Positions 10,437 through 21,671 of a DNA stretch of 64,000 bases are shown piece after piece. Position 1 is the first letter of the stretch. Every line of letters starts with the position of its first letter. Position numbers and translations under genes: made by a program. Location of the stretch: positions 11,718,001 through 11,782,000 of the forward strand of contig NC_065406.1 of NCBI RefSeq assembly GCF_024362695.1, written 5' to 3'. The DNA is from Pectinophora gossypiella. Lineage: Eukaryota > Arthropoda > Insecta > Lepidoptera > Gelechiidae. The notes beneath the pieces are model-generated. The model was not told the origin of the DNA, made no database searches, and saw only the letters and a program-made list of their open reading frames with translations.

Positions 10437-13114
10437 ATGTATTGTGAGCCGGTGCTTATGGAATACGACAACGACGAGAACACATGGCGTCGGCCGTCGA
10501 TGCCGAAGACCGAGCGGGGTAAATGCCATCCGGTGCCCAAGAGGTCGACAATGACTGCAGTAGTGGTGCTAGGTTTAGCAGTCCTCAGCTGTCTACTGGG
10601 GTACTGCGTACTCAGCGAGACCCTTCCTTACGAATCCAAAACCTTACGTTTGGTTATCATTGTAAGTGTAGCTTATTGATAAACTCCGTTTCTAAAGTTT
10701 AACATTGTTGTTCAAATTAAAAAAAAACATCCATCTGGATTTCGAGAGTCTTAGTTCATGTTTCACCTATGTAGTAGGTAAATAAATGGTTCGTTAATTT
10801 TTCAGCTGTTTCGTCATGGAGCTAGAGCACCAGAAACTACTTACAAAAGTGACCCATTTAAACACTATCAATGGCCAGATGGACTAGGATCTCTTACAAA
10901 TGTAAGTGGAATACACATGGGACTTAAATAGGTATTACTTACATACACATTACATTGTTTTATTGCTACATTATCTTAAATCCTATAGTTATACATTACA
11001 AGGCCATTTTCTAAAACAAGACAATCAGACAAATCATCTAGATTAAAATGTAGTATTCTAAAATATTATACCTACTATTTTATATTTCAGGCTGGTAAAC
11101 TGCAATGTTATGAATTGGGAAAGAAATATCGTAGTTACTACGCAAACTTTATACCAGAGGATTATTTTGAGAAAGATGTATTTGTCCGTAGTAGTGACAA
11201 GTCTCGGTGCCTGATGAGTGCGTACACATTCCTCGCCGGACTGTACCCACCTTCTGAGAGACAATTGTGGCATCCTGAGATACCATGGCAACCTATTCCA
11301 GTGCATTCTTTACCAAGGGATCTAGATAATGTGAGTTTATTAATTATTTAATTTGCTGGCAATATGTTTATTAGTTGATATTTTATTATAATTATACAAT
11401 TTTATATATTACAATAGTTTGGTTAGTAAATGGCTCAGAAAGGGGTGTAGTGTGTGTGAGGGGACCTAAGTGTTTCTTTCTGAAATGTGTTCAGGGTATT
11501 TAGGCAGTTAACATACTAAAAGTCCCCATGACTAGGAAGTGAGCCAGAGTGGGGGACGGGGAAAGGTCCTGTTTTTAAGTTTTTCACTAAATCTCTGAAA
11601 TGGTGCATCCTAAAAAAAATAGTTCTGGAACTAAATGAAAGCTTATTAAATTTGCTACAATTTTGTTCGTATACACTTTTCTGATATTCCAATACTTTAC
11701 AAGCTACACCCTCATAAAGTATTAGCCTCAAAAAGTAGATCTAAGGTATTTGAAAGTTTTGAAACAAAGCAAACCACTTGGCACAGGTTTGCTAAGGGTA
11801 TTCTGAACTAATTTAGTCCATTTGCCATGTGGTACCCCCAGCGTTTTAGTACCTTATCAACAAAAGAATATACCAAAGCAAATATTGTACACATACATAA
11901 ACTCACGCCTATTTCCCACTGGGATAAGCAGAGACTATAGAATTCCATTTGCTTTGATCCTGCCTGACACACTTCAAATAAAAAATAAAAAAACAAATAA
12001 TATAACAAAAGAAATAATAGTAATAGCAAATATTGTATTATACAATAATACTTAACCTGTTTATAATTGCAGATTTATAAAATTTTATTTATGCTACATT
12101 TATATTTTCTTGTTTTCTAGATAGTTGCAGGGACAAAAAAATGCAAGAGTTACAAAGCAATGTACAGAGAATTGTTAGAAGAGAAAAATGCAGATCCGAA
12201 ATTTAAAGAAGTGTTTGAATATGTAAGCAAACATACCAATGAGAGCATGCACAGCGTATTGAACATTGACTTCCTCTACAGCACATTTTTGGCACAGCAA
12301 GATGCGGGACTAAAATTGCCTGAATGGACAAGGAATGTCTTCCCTAATAAAATGCGTACACCTTTCATGCTCAGTTTGGCGTTACTAAGTTATAATGAAA
12401 CACTACAGAGGTTACATATTGGTAAGGATATGTTTTGTTGCAACTGGTTCTTTAATAACTGCAATAGAATATAAAACTTGAATATAAAATGGTGCACTTA
12501 ATTGGTACTAAATGCACTGAAAAAATTGAATCTAATTTTAAAATTTACAGGGCCATTACTTGGCGAAGTCAAGCAATATTTCGACGAGACGGTCAACCAG
12601 GCTAACGTAAACCGTTCCTTGTATGTGTACTCTGGACATGATACTACTGTGGTGTCGGTGTGGCGCGCACTTGGGTTCGATGAGTTGCTCGAGCCGGAAT
12701 ATGGAGCAAGCATCGTGTTTGAGTTGCATGAAGAAGTAGAGCAAGAGAGCTTCTTTGTTAAGGTTTGTTAAAAATATGCTATTTAATTTAACATTTTAAC
12801 GTAATGTAAAGTCGTCGGTGATAAATTAATTTTAGTACAAACTAACTAAACACCACATAAACACGAACTAAATATCTACAAGTTTCTTCATTTCAATATT
12901 GGATTCATAAAATCATTGCAATGAACACAAATGGACGTAAGAAATACGTGTTTTGTTTCAGGTGTTTTACCGTAACAACACAAAAATCGAGGTGCCCACT
13001 GAATTGAAACTACCGTTTTGCGACGACCCCTGCAGCTACACGCAGTTTATGCAGTTTTTAGACAAGTTGGTCCCTAAAGACTGGGATGCAGAGTGCCAAA
13101 ATAATGAACCTTGA
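10437..13114 (+). CDS. Histidine acid phosphatase, membrane-anchored (lysosomal/prostatic type), six exons
   Basis: Exons 10437-10661, 10806-10901, 11091-11330, 12121-12421, 12551-12762 and 12962-13114, all with GT-AG introns and matching phases, give 408 residues. Residues 1-39 are polar. Residues 40-61 are a hydrophobic segment (AVVVLGLAVLSCLLGYCVL) that reads as a signal anchor with the enzyme on the luminal or outer side. The catalytic RHGARAP motif follows at about residues 78-84, built across the exon 1/2 junction. The second catalytic pair is in the SGHDTT motif of exon 5. These are the two signatures of the histidine acid phosphatase family, which cleaves phosphomonoesters through a phosphohistidine. 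Possible N-glycosylation sites are seen (NES, NET, NRS, NNT). The start is uncertain: a second ATG lies at 10458 and both have weak context. Family call is firm, substrate unknown. Confidence 0.92.
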
Positions 13115-13640
13115 ACCAACTTCAGTCAAAGAACAACCTTTGTGCCATAATCAGGGTTCAGTTTGATAAATTGAAAATGAGACAACTGTTATGTGCAGTA
13201 AAAGCACCAGAAAACAATATATTCGTTTTGAAATACGTATATTTTACACAAAGCTTCACACATAATAAGCATCTTGAGTCAAATCAAGTTTTGAGACAGT
13301 TTTGAAACAAATAGTATAATAGTGTGATAAATATATTTAAATGTTAGATATGTGAATGTATACTGTACATGTTGGGTGTATGATGTTAACTTTGTATCTG
13401 TTTGTGTGAATTACCATAGTAACTATATTCTCTATTACATGTATATGTAAAAGGCATTGTTTAATATGAAGTTTGGCGAAATTAAGTATGCGAAAGCAAT
13501 GTTTGTGAATGCTGAGGTCTATTTTTTGTATATTGTGGGACAGATTTTCTGGCAACTAATATTTTAGACAATGTTATTATTATGTAATGTTTTATGAATA
13601 TTATTTTTGATAAAATTATTACAAAGCTATGCCTTAAAAT

Positions 13641-13646
13641 AATAAA
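13641..13646 (+). terminator. Poly-A signal of acid phosphatase
   Basis: AATAAA about 530 bases after the TGA stop at 13112-13114; the 3' UTR between is AT-rich. Confidence 0.6.
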
Positions 13647-13669
13647 CAGTCATTTATTGGCTGATTTCA

Positions 13670-15530
13670 GTTAAAAACAGTAGTTACCTTATCTGGGAGA
13701 CAGTGATTTTTAACTTTAATTTTGAAAACTGTTACAACAAACAAGTTATTTGATAAAGTGTACCTAATTTTTTTTATATATTTTTTTCCTTACCATCATT
13801 TTGTTATGGATTCAGGAGTTTCTATTCTATAATACATTTATCTCTTTTCGTAAACAACAATTTGCGCGTGTTATCTTGCCAAAATTAGAATAAAATCTAG
13901 TAGGGAGTGTTTGCATTATATCCACTAATTGCTCCACTATTTTATAACTAAGACAAATTTTTGGGTGAATTTATGATGTTTCTATCTTCATTGTTATGGC
14001 CTATAGGTGCATGTTTTCAGCGTGCTGCTTTGAAATTGATCTGCACAGATTGGTGTTTCTCTCTCTGCACAAGCTATGTACCAAATGTTTTCAACTTTTG
14101 AATGGGGCTATGGCTCAAATGCTTCACATTCCTCGATGTTATTAGGTAAGGAAATGTTAGAAGTGACTAGATATAATATTGTTGTTTTTGTATTCTGGTT
14201 ATTATTTTACAAATATATTTTATGTGGAAGTAATATCTTTCATTTAGTAAACCTATATGGCTAACATTCAAGGACAGTTAAAAAGAAAAACATAACATTT
14301 TAGATGGTGATAAAATAGTTGTATAATTCATAAGATTTCATAAATTAATTTGTGCAACAATTGCTTAAGTAAAAATATGGTAAACTATAAAATGGACGGC
14401 ACAAACACGAAACTTACAAGCTAGGTAGAGGCACATAAATGTAACATTGACGGTGGAATGTTATAATATATTTACTAAAGTATTATTTTATACAGGCAAA
14501 GGCTTTAGTGCCATACACTTTCTATTACACAATAGAAAAATGTTATAGGCCTCAACCCTACATTAATGTGATAAGTAGGATTCTAGTAATCCTCAGTCTT
14601 TCTAGTGATGTCTTAGTCGTTGTATTGTAAAGTAATTATCAAAAATACTGTTTGTTCTATAATAATATTACACATGATTGGTACATCAAACTTATAGCTA
14701 AATATGTGTTATAATTATTACGTCATGTATGAACACAATTTGTTTTATAGGTACGCCTGAACATGAAACTGAAAGCAGGTTTAAAAGTTCCTTAAAAAAT
14801 AAATTCAGTGCCGTATATTAACAGGCATAGACTAAAGCCTAGGGGCCCCCACAAATGGATGGAATGGAGATCAGGGATAGATAAATGGGGCTGTCACTAC
14901 ACCAGCCCTCGCGGTGCGGTTGTCGTACCGCGGGAATTATATTGAGGGCTACCAATAGCCGTACGATATCTATCCACGTAGATAGCATTCGCTGAGTCTA
15001 TTGGTAGAAACCGCGCGGCGCCGTTGCCGTGCAGAGCCTGCACACGTAGACCCCTAAGCCATTATGTAGCCCTTCATGGATCTACTATAATAGTATAATA
15101 ATAATTAGACATAATAAAGGTGAAAATGCAAATGTATCCCTTATACACATTCAAACATTTTATAAAGGGTCATGACTTAGTTGCATTGTGATATGATTAC
15201 TTGTAGATAATGAAATATTAAAATTTCATTTTACATTATTTAAATTAAAGATAAAAACTGGATATCGCTCAGTGCCACGGAGGTTGTATTGCTAGTAAAT
15301 AGTGCATCAACATATAAAAAAATGAGATGTTATGTGCAATGGTATACTTCCTCAGCAGTCATAGATGTTGTCATCTGTGATTTACATAATTGATCAATAA
15401 TTTTATACATATGTGGACACACCATGTCTCTTACATGAAGTTGATCAATTTGAGTTTGGGACATACTTGTATCAGTACACTAAAGAAAACTGTAACAGTT
15501 TTATGCCCTCACACACAATGATCTACCATA
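13670..15530. other. Intergenic region between convergent genes
   Basis: AT-rich DNA between the acid phosphatase end and the TMEM179-like gene end. Short frames here have no coding look. The only structured part is the GC-richer block at about 14820-15075, listed separately. Confidence 0.5.
14820..15075. repeat. GC-rich block with nested inverted repeats, probably a mobile-element piece
   Basis: Much richer in GC than its surroundings. CTACCAATAG (14949-14958) is perfectly inverted as CTATTGGTAG (14998-15007), with TATCTA/TAGATA nested inside. An adjacent hairpin CGCGGTGCG/CGTACCGCG lies near 14911-14934. The outer parts also look loosely inverted (GCCTAGGGG against CCCCTAAGCC). No frame, tRNA promoter boxes or clear target duplication were found, so the class is open. 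Confidence 0.4.
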
Positions 15531-15536
15531 AGCGTG

Positions 15537-15542
15537 TTTATT
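15537..15542 (-). terminator. Poly-A signal abutting the TMEM179-like stop codon
   Basis: AATAAA on the minus strand directly follows the TAA stop (15543-15545). If used, the 3' UTR would be only some 20-30 bases. No other AATAAA close downstream was noticed. Confidence 0.4.
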
Positions 15543-16646
15543 TTAATTCCCACAACAGGTTAGCACATCTTTCTCTCGGTACGCCCTTACAGCTGTATAC
15601 ACAGTGACAGCTATCCAGACTGCCACGGCCAGCCATGAGGCAATGATTGCAAGTTGCAATGCAGCCCCAGTGTTGATAAAGTCTCCACGACGACTGTTTG
15701 GCGGGTCCTTGTGGATATAGTCCATGAAGTCGAATATTGCCTGACATGACAGCCGGAAGTGTATGGCACTTGCATGATCACCGGTGGCATGAAATTCCTA
15801 TAAAACAAAAAAGTATTTAAGCCAATAGAAATTGATTTTTAATTAAAAAGGGAAAATAAATATATATTTAAAGATCAACAGAAGTAGCTATGATTGTTAT
15901 TACACATTACATGTTTTCAAGCTTTTAATAGACAAATCATGTGTCTTACCCGAACCAAATATCCCCGGTACTGAGTGCAGGCTCTCAAGAAGCCGTGGGT
16001 GATGAAACCTGCATGAACTATGTTGTAAATGCAGAACACTGCAGACAGACAGGAAGTGGGGATCCAGCAATAGATGACTGCATCATTTCTATGAGTCACC
16101 CTAGCTCTTGAAGTCACCATTATTGATTCTCCTTCACTAGAATTATCAATTTTATATTTTATAAATAAAGTAAGAGGTATTCTACATTAAAAATGTTTGC
16201 TTAATATCAAAAATATTTCTACTGTACTACTTTAACATAGAATTTATTATATGTGTAGTCAGAAGCCCCCCACTTAAAAGAATTAATTAAACTTACATTT
16301 CCTCCATAGTAGTAGACTTCTCATCCTCATACTGCCCAACATTGTTTATGCACACTCTATACATGTGAAAGAGGGCCATTATGATTGCATATACCATAAT
16401 AGGTAGTGGTGCAAATATAGCATACAAACAGTAGGAATTATGGCCTCCACTAAAGTACTGGAAGTTGCTAGAGCCGAAGAATATACACCCGCAACTGGTG
16501 TTCTCCAGCCAACCCCCCGGGCATACATCCAGTGTCGCTTTCCAATGCTGGTACGCCACGGAAATACATATTATAGACAACGCGAGTAATACTGCGAGGC
16601 CTGTGTAGCACCAAGTAAGCCTCCTCTCCGTCTGATACTGATTCAT
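15543..16646 (-). CDS. Four-pass membrane protein, TMEM179-like, three coding exons
   Basis: Coding exons on the minus strand are 16297-16646, 15950-16136 and 15543-15797, with GT-AG introns in phase, giving 263 residues. Four hydrophobic segments are seen: about residues 11-32, 71-97, 128-160 and 225-250. The loop between the first two carries several Cys (CPGG, SCGC). The last segment with its flank (ASWLA, then AYREKDVL) and the spacing of the membrane segments resemble vertebrate TMEM179 (ASWLA, then YRQEDLL), so I assign it to that family from memory, tentatively. The molecular role is unknown. An acceptor (TTTGTTTCCAG) ends four bases before the ATG, so at least one 5' untranslated exon lies upstream. 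It is head to head with NAT9. Confidence 0.72.
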
Positions 16647-16650
16647 GGTG

Positions 16651-17405
16651 CTGGAAACAAAGAGACATTGTTTAGATAACTAAACATTAGTAATTTCGTT
16701 TGAAGTTACAAAAACCCCTCAACTTGTCTACCTTATTTAGACCCTCAAATGTAAACGAATACAAAAGGGTTTAGGGAATGTCAAATATATGTAACTAACC
16801 TGATTCTTTTCTGTCACAAAATGCGATAAAGTGTATGATTAATCTTTTTTATCTTATCTAATTCGCCTCATGTACTAAATAATCTACACAAACAAACTAC
16901 CAACCAACAAACAAACGATACAAAGTTACAAACAAATGTCAAGAGTGTCAAACAAACGCCTGTCAAATTAACGTTTATCAGAATAGGAAAAAATATACAA
17001 AAGCCAGTAAGAGGAAAAAAGACAATGATAAATAACGTTCCATTATACACTTTACTGAATTCTCACTCGTCTTCGAACTACGACTACGGGCTTTGGAAAA
17101 TGCAAAAAATGACAGTAAAAAAACGACTCCAAAATGTACAAAAAAAGTTGAAAAAAGTAACAGATCCGACGAAAAGAGCCTCTCTCTGGCAACCCTGCGC
17201 TAGTGCCGCACAAAAGAAAACTCAATACTTCTGCAAAGGAAATGTACTGAAGACTAGGCAGCATGGTCTTATGATCTTAGCCTGGCCCACAAATGGGCAA
17301 AATGAAAAAAAAAAAACTCAATACTTTTTTGTTTTCATTCGTTTTTAGGTTATGTTACCTTCTTCAGAAATTGTGCCGTTTTATTATAAAACCATTTTTA
17401 AAACA
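16651..17405. promoter_or_regulatory. Divergent promoter region of TMEM179-like gene and NAT9
   Basis: The two genes point away from each other with about 750 bases between coding starts. The minus-strand gene must have a 5' UTR exon here. The region also contains an 82-bp poly-A insertion at 17231-17312. The frame at 17025-17348 runs through it and is not a gene. Confidence 0.5.
17231..17312 (+). mobile_element. Short retroposed insertion with poly-A tail and 14-bp target duplication
   Basis: AAAACTCAATACTT occurs at 17217-17230 and again at 17313-17326. Between them is about 70 bases of unique sequence followed by an A-run, the hallmark of LINE-driven retroposition. The source of the insert was not recognised. 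Confidence 0.65.
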
Positions 17406-18667
17406 ATGAAACTCAACAGCAATACAGAAATAATTGGTCAGAAAGTCATGCTAGTTCCTTATAGAGACTATCACGTCCCCAAGTAAGTGGAACCAGAAAG
17501 CTATCTCAGTTTTCGCTAATTAATTATTTGAATAAAGAAATTAGAGTCAATATTTAATATACCAACGATGATATAATGTACTGTCGATATTAGTCTTTCG
17601 TCGTTTATGTCTGACACTGTTAATTTTCTTCGAGCATTTGTCTAATTAACTAATTTTCTAATTTTGTTTGTTTAACATTTAGGTATCACATTTGGATGAA
17701 ATCCGAAGAACTACAAAAGCTTACAGCATCGGAGCCACTCACTTTAGATGAAGAATATGAAATGCAGAAGTCTTGGAGAGAAGATGAAGATAGTAAATGA
17801 TTATACTTACTATTTGTGATACTTATCTTGGTCTTTCTTGCGCATTTTCATTATTGGCATTTTTATTTCTTCTAGTAATGTTGTTTTAATATTTGCATGC
17901 TAGAAGTTTGCTGATACTGTAATGTTTATATTACAGAATGCACTTTTATCATATTGGACAAGTGTCATTATGAGCAGGAGAGTGATGAGATAGGTAATGT
18001 AACAATAATCTATACCTACCTAGGTTCTTCCTATAACATCTATACCTCTCTCTACCCATACCTATATGAGGATGGGCAGGGCCATTTTCTTCAGAAGACA
18101 ACTTGTGTTTAGTTTTGATATAGTGTATTGAAGTGTTTCCAAAATTGGGTTCTGTGTAACCTATTCATCATCATCAGTCAGTCATCAACTGATAGAAAAG
18201 TTTCATTGTTTTATAATGTGATGATAAGCAGATGGTACATTGTACATTTTCTAGTTGTTGTTCTTTGGTCTTGTATACATTGTAATGAGGTAACATGATA
18301 AATATTTAAATATATGACTCTTTCAGAGTCAATGATTGGAGATACAAACATATTCATAGTGGACCGAGAACTGGAGATTGGTGAAATTGAAATAATGCTA
18401 GCTGAGGAAACAGCAAGAGGCAAGAAACTTGGCTGGGAAGCTGTCATCCTTATGTTGTTATATGGCATAAAACATATTCATTTGAAAATGTTTGAAGCAA
18501 AGATCTCATTTTCAAATGAAATAAGCATCACAATGTTTAAAAAACTAGGTTTTGAGGAGAAATCTAGAAGTGACGTGTTTCAAGAAGTAACATTACAGAA
18601 AAAAGTGACTGAAGAATGGATAGAGTGGCTGTCGAAACATTATCAATATGAAATACAGACTTGTTAA
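17406..18667 (+). CDS. NAT9: N-acetyltransferase 9 (GNAT family), four exons
   Basis: Exons 17406-17482, 17683-17792, 17937-17993 and 18327-18667 with GT-AG introns give 194 residues, close to the roughly 200 of animal NAT9. The N-terminal part carries WMKSEELQKLTASEPLTLDE, nearly identical to the recalled vertebrate protein. The GNAT acetyl-CoA loop reads ARGKKLGWEA near residues 112-121 (usual pattern R/Q-x-x-G-x-G/A), followed by FEAKI and the VFQEV strand near the C-terminus. GNAT enzymes move an acetyl group from acetyl-CoA to an amine; NAT9 is known in flies as a cytoplasmic, microtubule-linked acetyltransferase. In the loop, the second Gly-type position is occupied by Leu-Gly (KKLG), as in the vertebrate RGKGLG, so it looks functional. 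A poly-A signal follows at 18723. Confidence 0.93.
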
Positions 18668-18722
18668 AGTACACATTTGTTAGTTTAATTTTTTTGTCAT
18701 TATTTTGTTATTTAACTAATAC

Positions 18723-18728
18723 AATAAA
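18723..18728 (+). terminator. Poly-A signal of NAT9
   Basis: AATAAA 56 bases after the TAA stop at 18665-18667. Confidence 0.6.
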
Positions 18729-18924
18729 AATAGCAACTTCCACTTGAACTCGAGGTGATTTGTTATAATTTATTTATTCGCCCTCGCGTCAGATACCTTT
18801 AAATATACCTTAATGATATATATGTGATGAAAAATAAAGATTTCGAGTTTCGCGCGTCTATAATGGATTACGTGTGTCCGCTTGGTTGGTGTAGCCAGTG
18901 CGCTTTAATTTCAATTTGCTTTGT

Positions 18925-19700
18925 GAAGGTAGATATACACTTCTCATCAAAAAAATCGAAACACCTTGCAAGTTTACGTTTTGTCAGGATTATCAGAAAA
19001 ATGTGTACATTTAGGAATAAATGTTAAATGTCGTTTAATAGTGAGTAATATGAGCTTATCAAATCTTAATGTTAATGTTCTAAATTTAAATGAATTTTTC
19101 ATAGGTTTCGTATTTTGTTAAATGAGTCATTTTTATTCCGTATGGAGTATAAAGGAAATGGATAAAACAACACACGTAATGAAAAAAAAAGCTAAAAAAC
19201 GTTTATTTAATAACTTGTATTCCCTCCCCGAGCTCTAATTACTGCTTCCATACGGTTCTTCATCGATCGGATGAGAGTCACGATCACATGCTGTGGTATA
19301 TTGTCCCATTCCTCTTGGATTGCATCTTGCAGCTGGCTAAGTGTTTCTGGGGCAGGATCTCTTGCTCGAATTCGTCTCTTTAATTCATCCCACAGATGTT
19401 CAATGGGATTCATGTCCGGGCTTCTTGCTGGCCATTCCATAATAGAGATATCGACTTCGTTAAGATAATCTCGTACGACGCCCGCGGTGTGAGCCCTAGC
19501 ATTGTCGTGCATGAATATGAAGCCGTTGCCAATAAAATGTGCATAGGGCATCACATGAGGCTCGAGACACTCTTCGACGTACCGATGACAGTTTAGTGCA
19601 GGCAGGCAGACGTGGCCCAGACACGAAACCAAGCTCTGTCTTACCTTTATAACTAGAGTTGTGTGAACAATATTTGCAGTACATTTTGTTTCCATAACTT
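18925..19700 (-). mobile_element. Tc1 transposon remnant, 3' half of transposase
   Basis: The minus-strand frame at 19207-19695 ends in a Tc1-type transposase. HDNARAHTA holds the second catalytic Asp, and NPIEHLWDELKRRI holds the Glu exactly 34 residues later (DD34E). The first catalytic Asp and the helix-turn-helix part are missing; upstream of LNCHRYVEECLEPHV the family match is lost, apparently by frameshift or deletion. Past the stop, 18930-18965 (CTTCTCATCAAAAAAATCGA) looks like a terminal inverted repeat. No partner end was found on the right, so this is a truncated, non-autonomous relic. Confidence 0.85.
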
Positions 19701-19988
19701 CCTTTCTGAGCTACTTACTGAAACTAACTATAATGATTTTGAGTGAGATGATATATTATAATTCAATCATCTCTACTTGGTCCGTGAATCCAATCAAGTA
19801 GCGAAATGAATCAAATCAAGTAACATCAATCAATAGAGAATATAACCTAATCCTAAGTTAAAAAAAAAAATTGTTTAACAGAAAGAGTTTTTGAACGAAC
19901 GTGAGAAGTGTCAATTTGTTATCAAGATCAAGATTTTAATCCTACTTTTATTCGTGATAGATTAAGTACAAAACGTACAATTTATACA
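19701..19988. promoter_or_regulatory. Upstream region of Canopy gene
   Basis: AT-rich, with repeated AATCAAGTA(A) words near 19790-19830. No clear TATA box. The frame of the gene is open upstream to 19908 but has no ATG there. Confidence 0.35.
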
Positions 19989-20642
19989 ATGTTTTTACGA
20001 ATAAATTATCTATTATTCGTTTTCACAGCGAGTATTTTATGCCATAATGATGTCGATGTCAAGACAGAAGAGGATGTGGGTGTAAAGTATGCCAACAAAT
20101 GTGAAGCGTGTAAGATTCTGGCGACTGAATTGCAAGCCCGACTTGAAGAAACCGGCAAAGTGCACGATGTCATTGAAATAGGATATTCTCTCGACGATGT
20201 GCAGCCCAAGAAGAAGACCAAGTATCAAAAATCGGAACTAAGATTGATCGAATCTTTAGAGGGGGTCTGTGAACGAGTTCTCGAATACAATATTCATAAA
20301 GAGCGTCAGGACAGTACTAGGTTTGCTAAAGGTATGAGTCAAACCTTCAAAACCTTGCATGGGTTAGTGGACAAGGGTGTGAAAGTAGATCTTGGTATCC
20401 CATATGAGTTATGGGACAAACCATCAGCAGAAATTACTCAAATGAAGACACAATGTGAGACTTTATTGGAGGAGCATGAATCTGTGATTGAGGAGTGGTA
20501 CTGGAATCATCAAGGTGATGTAGACCTAAAATTTCACCTTTGTACTAAGCATATCCTACAGGGTAAGGATGATTCTTGCCTGAATGAAGAACTCAAGACT
20601 GAGAAGGGGGAGCGTCATAGTAAAATCAAATCAGACCTATAA
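19989..20642 (+). CDS. Canopy 3/4 homologue, ER saposin-like chaperone, intronless
   Basis: 217 residues from the ATG at 19989 in a single exon. Residues 1-18 form a signal peptide (MFLRINYLLFVFTASILC). The mature part has six Cys in the saposin-like spacing: the CEAC pair, CER, CET, LCT and SCL. Blocks KCEACKILATELQARLEETG, YAKG-like FAKGMSQT and KGVKVDLGIPYELWDKPS match recalled vertebrate CNPY4 and CNPY3 very closely. Family members are luminal ER proteins; CNPY3 helps fold Toll-like receptors and CNPY4 is its relative. The C-terminus (KSDL) is a poor KDEL-type match, so ER retention by tail is uncertain. The vertebrate acidic tail is missing. Being intronless, it could be an old retrocopy, but the clean frame, UTR and poly-A signals argue for a working gene. 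Confidence 0.92.
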   Translation: MFLRINYLLFVFTASILCHNDVDVKTEEDVGVKYANKCEACKILATELQARLEETGKVHDVIEIGYSLDDVQPKKKTKYQKSELRLIESLEGVCERVLEYNIHKERQDSTRFAKGMSQTFKTLHGLVDKGVKVDLGIPYELWDKPSAEITQMKTQCETLLEEHESVIEEWYWNHQGDVDLKFHLCTKHILQGKDDSCLNEELKTEKGERHSKIKSDL

Positions 20643-21235
20643 AGTGCATTTCTTTTCTTAAGCATTTACAGAAGAACAAAGTTGTTACATCAATAAATCC
20701 TGTGATAATAAGCTAAACGAAAACGCTCCAGTCAGCCATTGTGTTTAAGTACAACTAAGTCCAAATTGAGGACATGAATTGATGATTTAGGCTTTCCTTT
20801 GTATTTGTAAGATATACTTTGTTTACTTATGTTTATAGACTTTGGTATAAATTGTTTTAATGTATAATCATTTTATATTTTGTAAAACCAATCATCTTTT
20901 GAGTTTGTTTATTATCTGTAACATTTTTCCTGATAGAATGAAATTATTCCTAGACTTAATTGATAGGGATAATGTATTGGAATGGATTGAAAATGGATGT
21001 TTAGTATGATAAGTGTGCTGAATTTGCTATTATTATTTTACTGAAGCTCTATCTTCTTGTTATGTGGTATTAGGAAAAGCTAGCTAGCTACATTCAGCAA
21101 GGGAAACAGTGGTCAGTAGTCATAATTTAGTTGGTTTTTCAAAAATCATCAATATGTATTCCATTTTATTTTTGAATCATTTATATTATGTAAGCTTTAC
21201 TTCTATTTACTAGTAGGACTTTGTAATTGTAAAAC

Positions 21236-21245
21236 AATAAATAAA
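21236..21245 (+). terminator. Poly-A signals of Canopy gene (two overlapping)
   Basis: AATAAATAAA about 590 bases after the stop. The Pcyt1 gene ends from the other side with an ATTAAA on the minus strand at 21284-21289, so the two transcripts meet tail to tail. Confidence 0.55.
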
Positions 21246-21671
21246 TGTAAGATAAAATAAAAGTTCTGTTTTGTAAAGCACCTTTTAATCGACTGTCAAA
21301 AGTATTTTATAAATAATATCTACATATGCAACACTTGTTACGCACCTACTATCTTACACAATGGTATTTGGTGCTAACAAGACTGCAGACATCCTGCGAG
21401 AATCTCCATTGGAACTTCAAAGAAATTTACTTAAAAATCATAAATAATACACAATTACAACTAATAGGATTAAATACATTCACTCAATTGTACTCAGACA
21501 GCATACATACAAAAATTTAAGGTGTAACATACATATATTCTACAATAATTTAACATATCAACAAGATATATGTGTGGCGCGGCCGGCGACGGCGGCGGGG
21601 CGGTCCTCGATGCTGAGGTCGGACGTGGCGCGATGGAGCACGTCGCAGGCGGCGACGCGCCCCGCCGGGGC

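Noticed and set aside
17025..17348. 107-codon plus-strand frame upstream of NAT9
   Set aside because: Runs through the poly-A insertion at 17231-17312, so it is an accidental frame; the NAT9 start at 17406 matches the family N-terminus.
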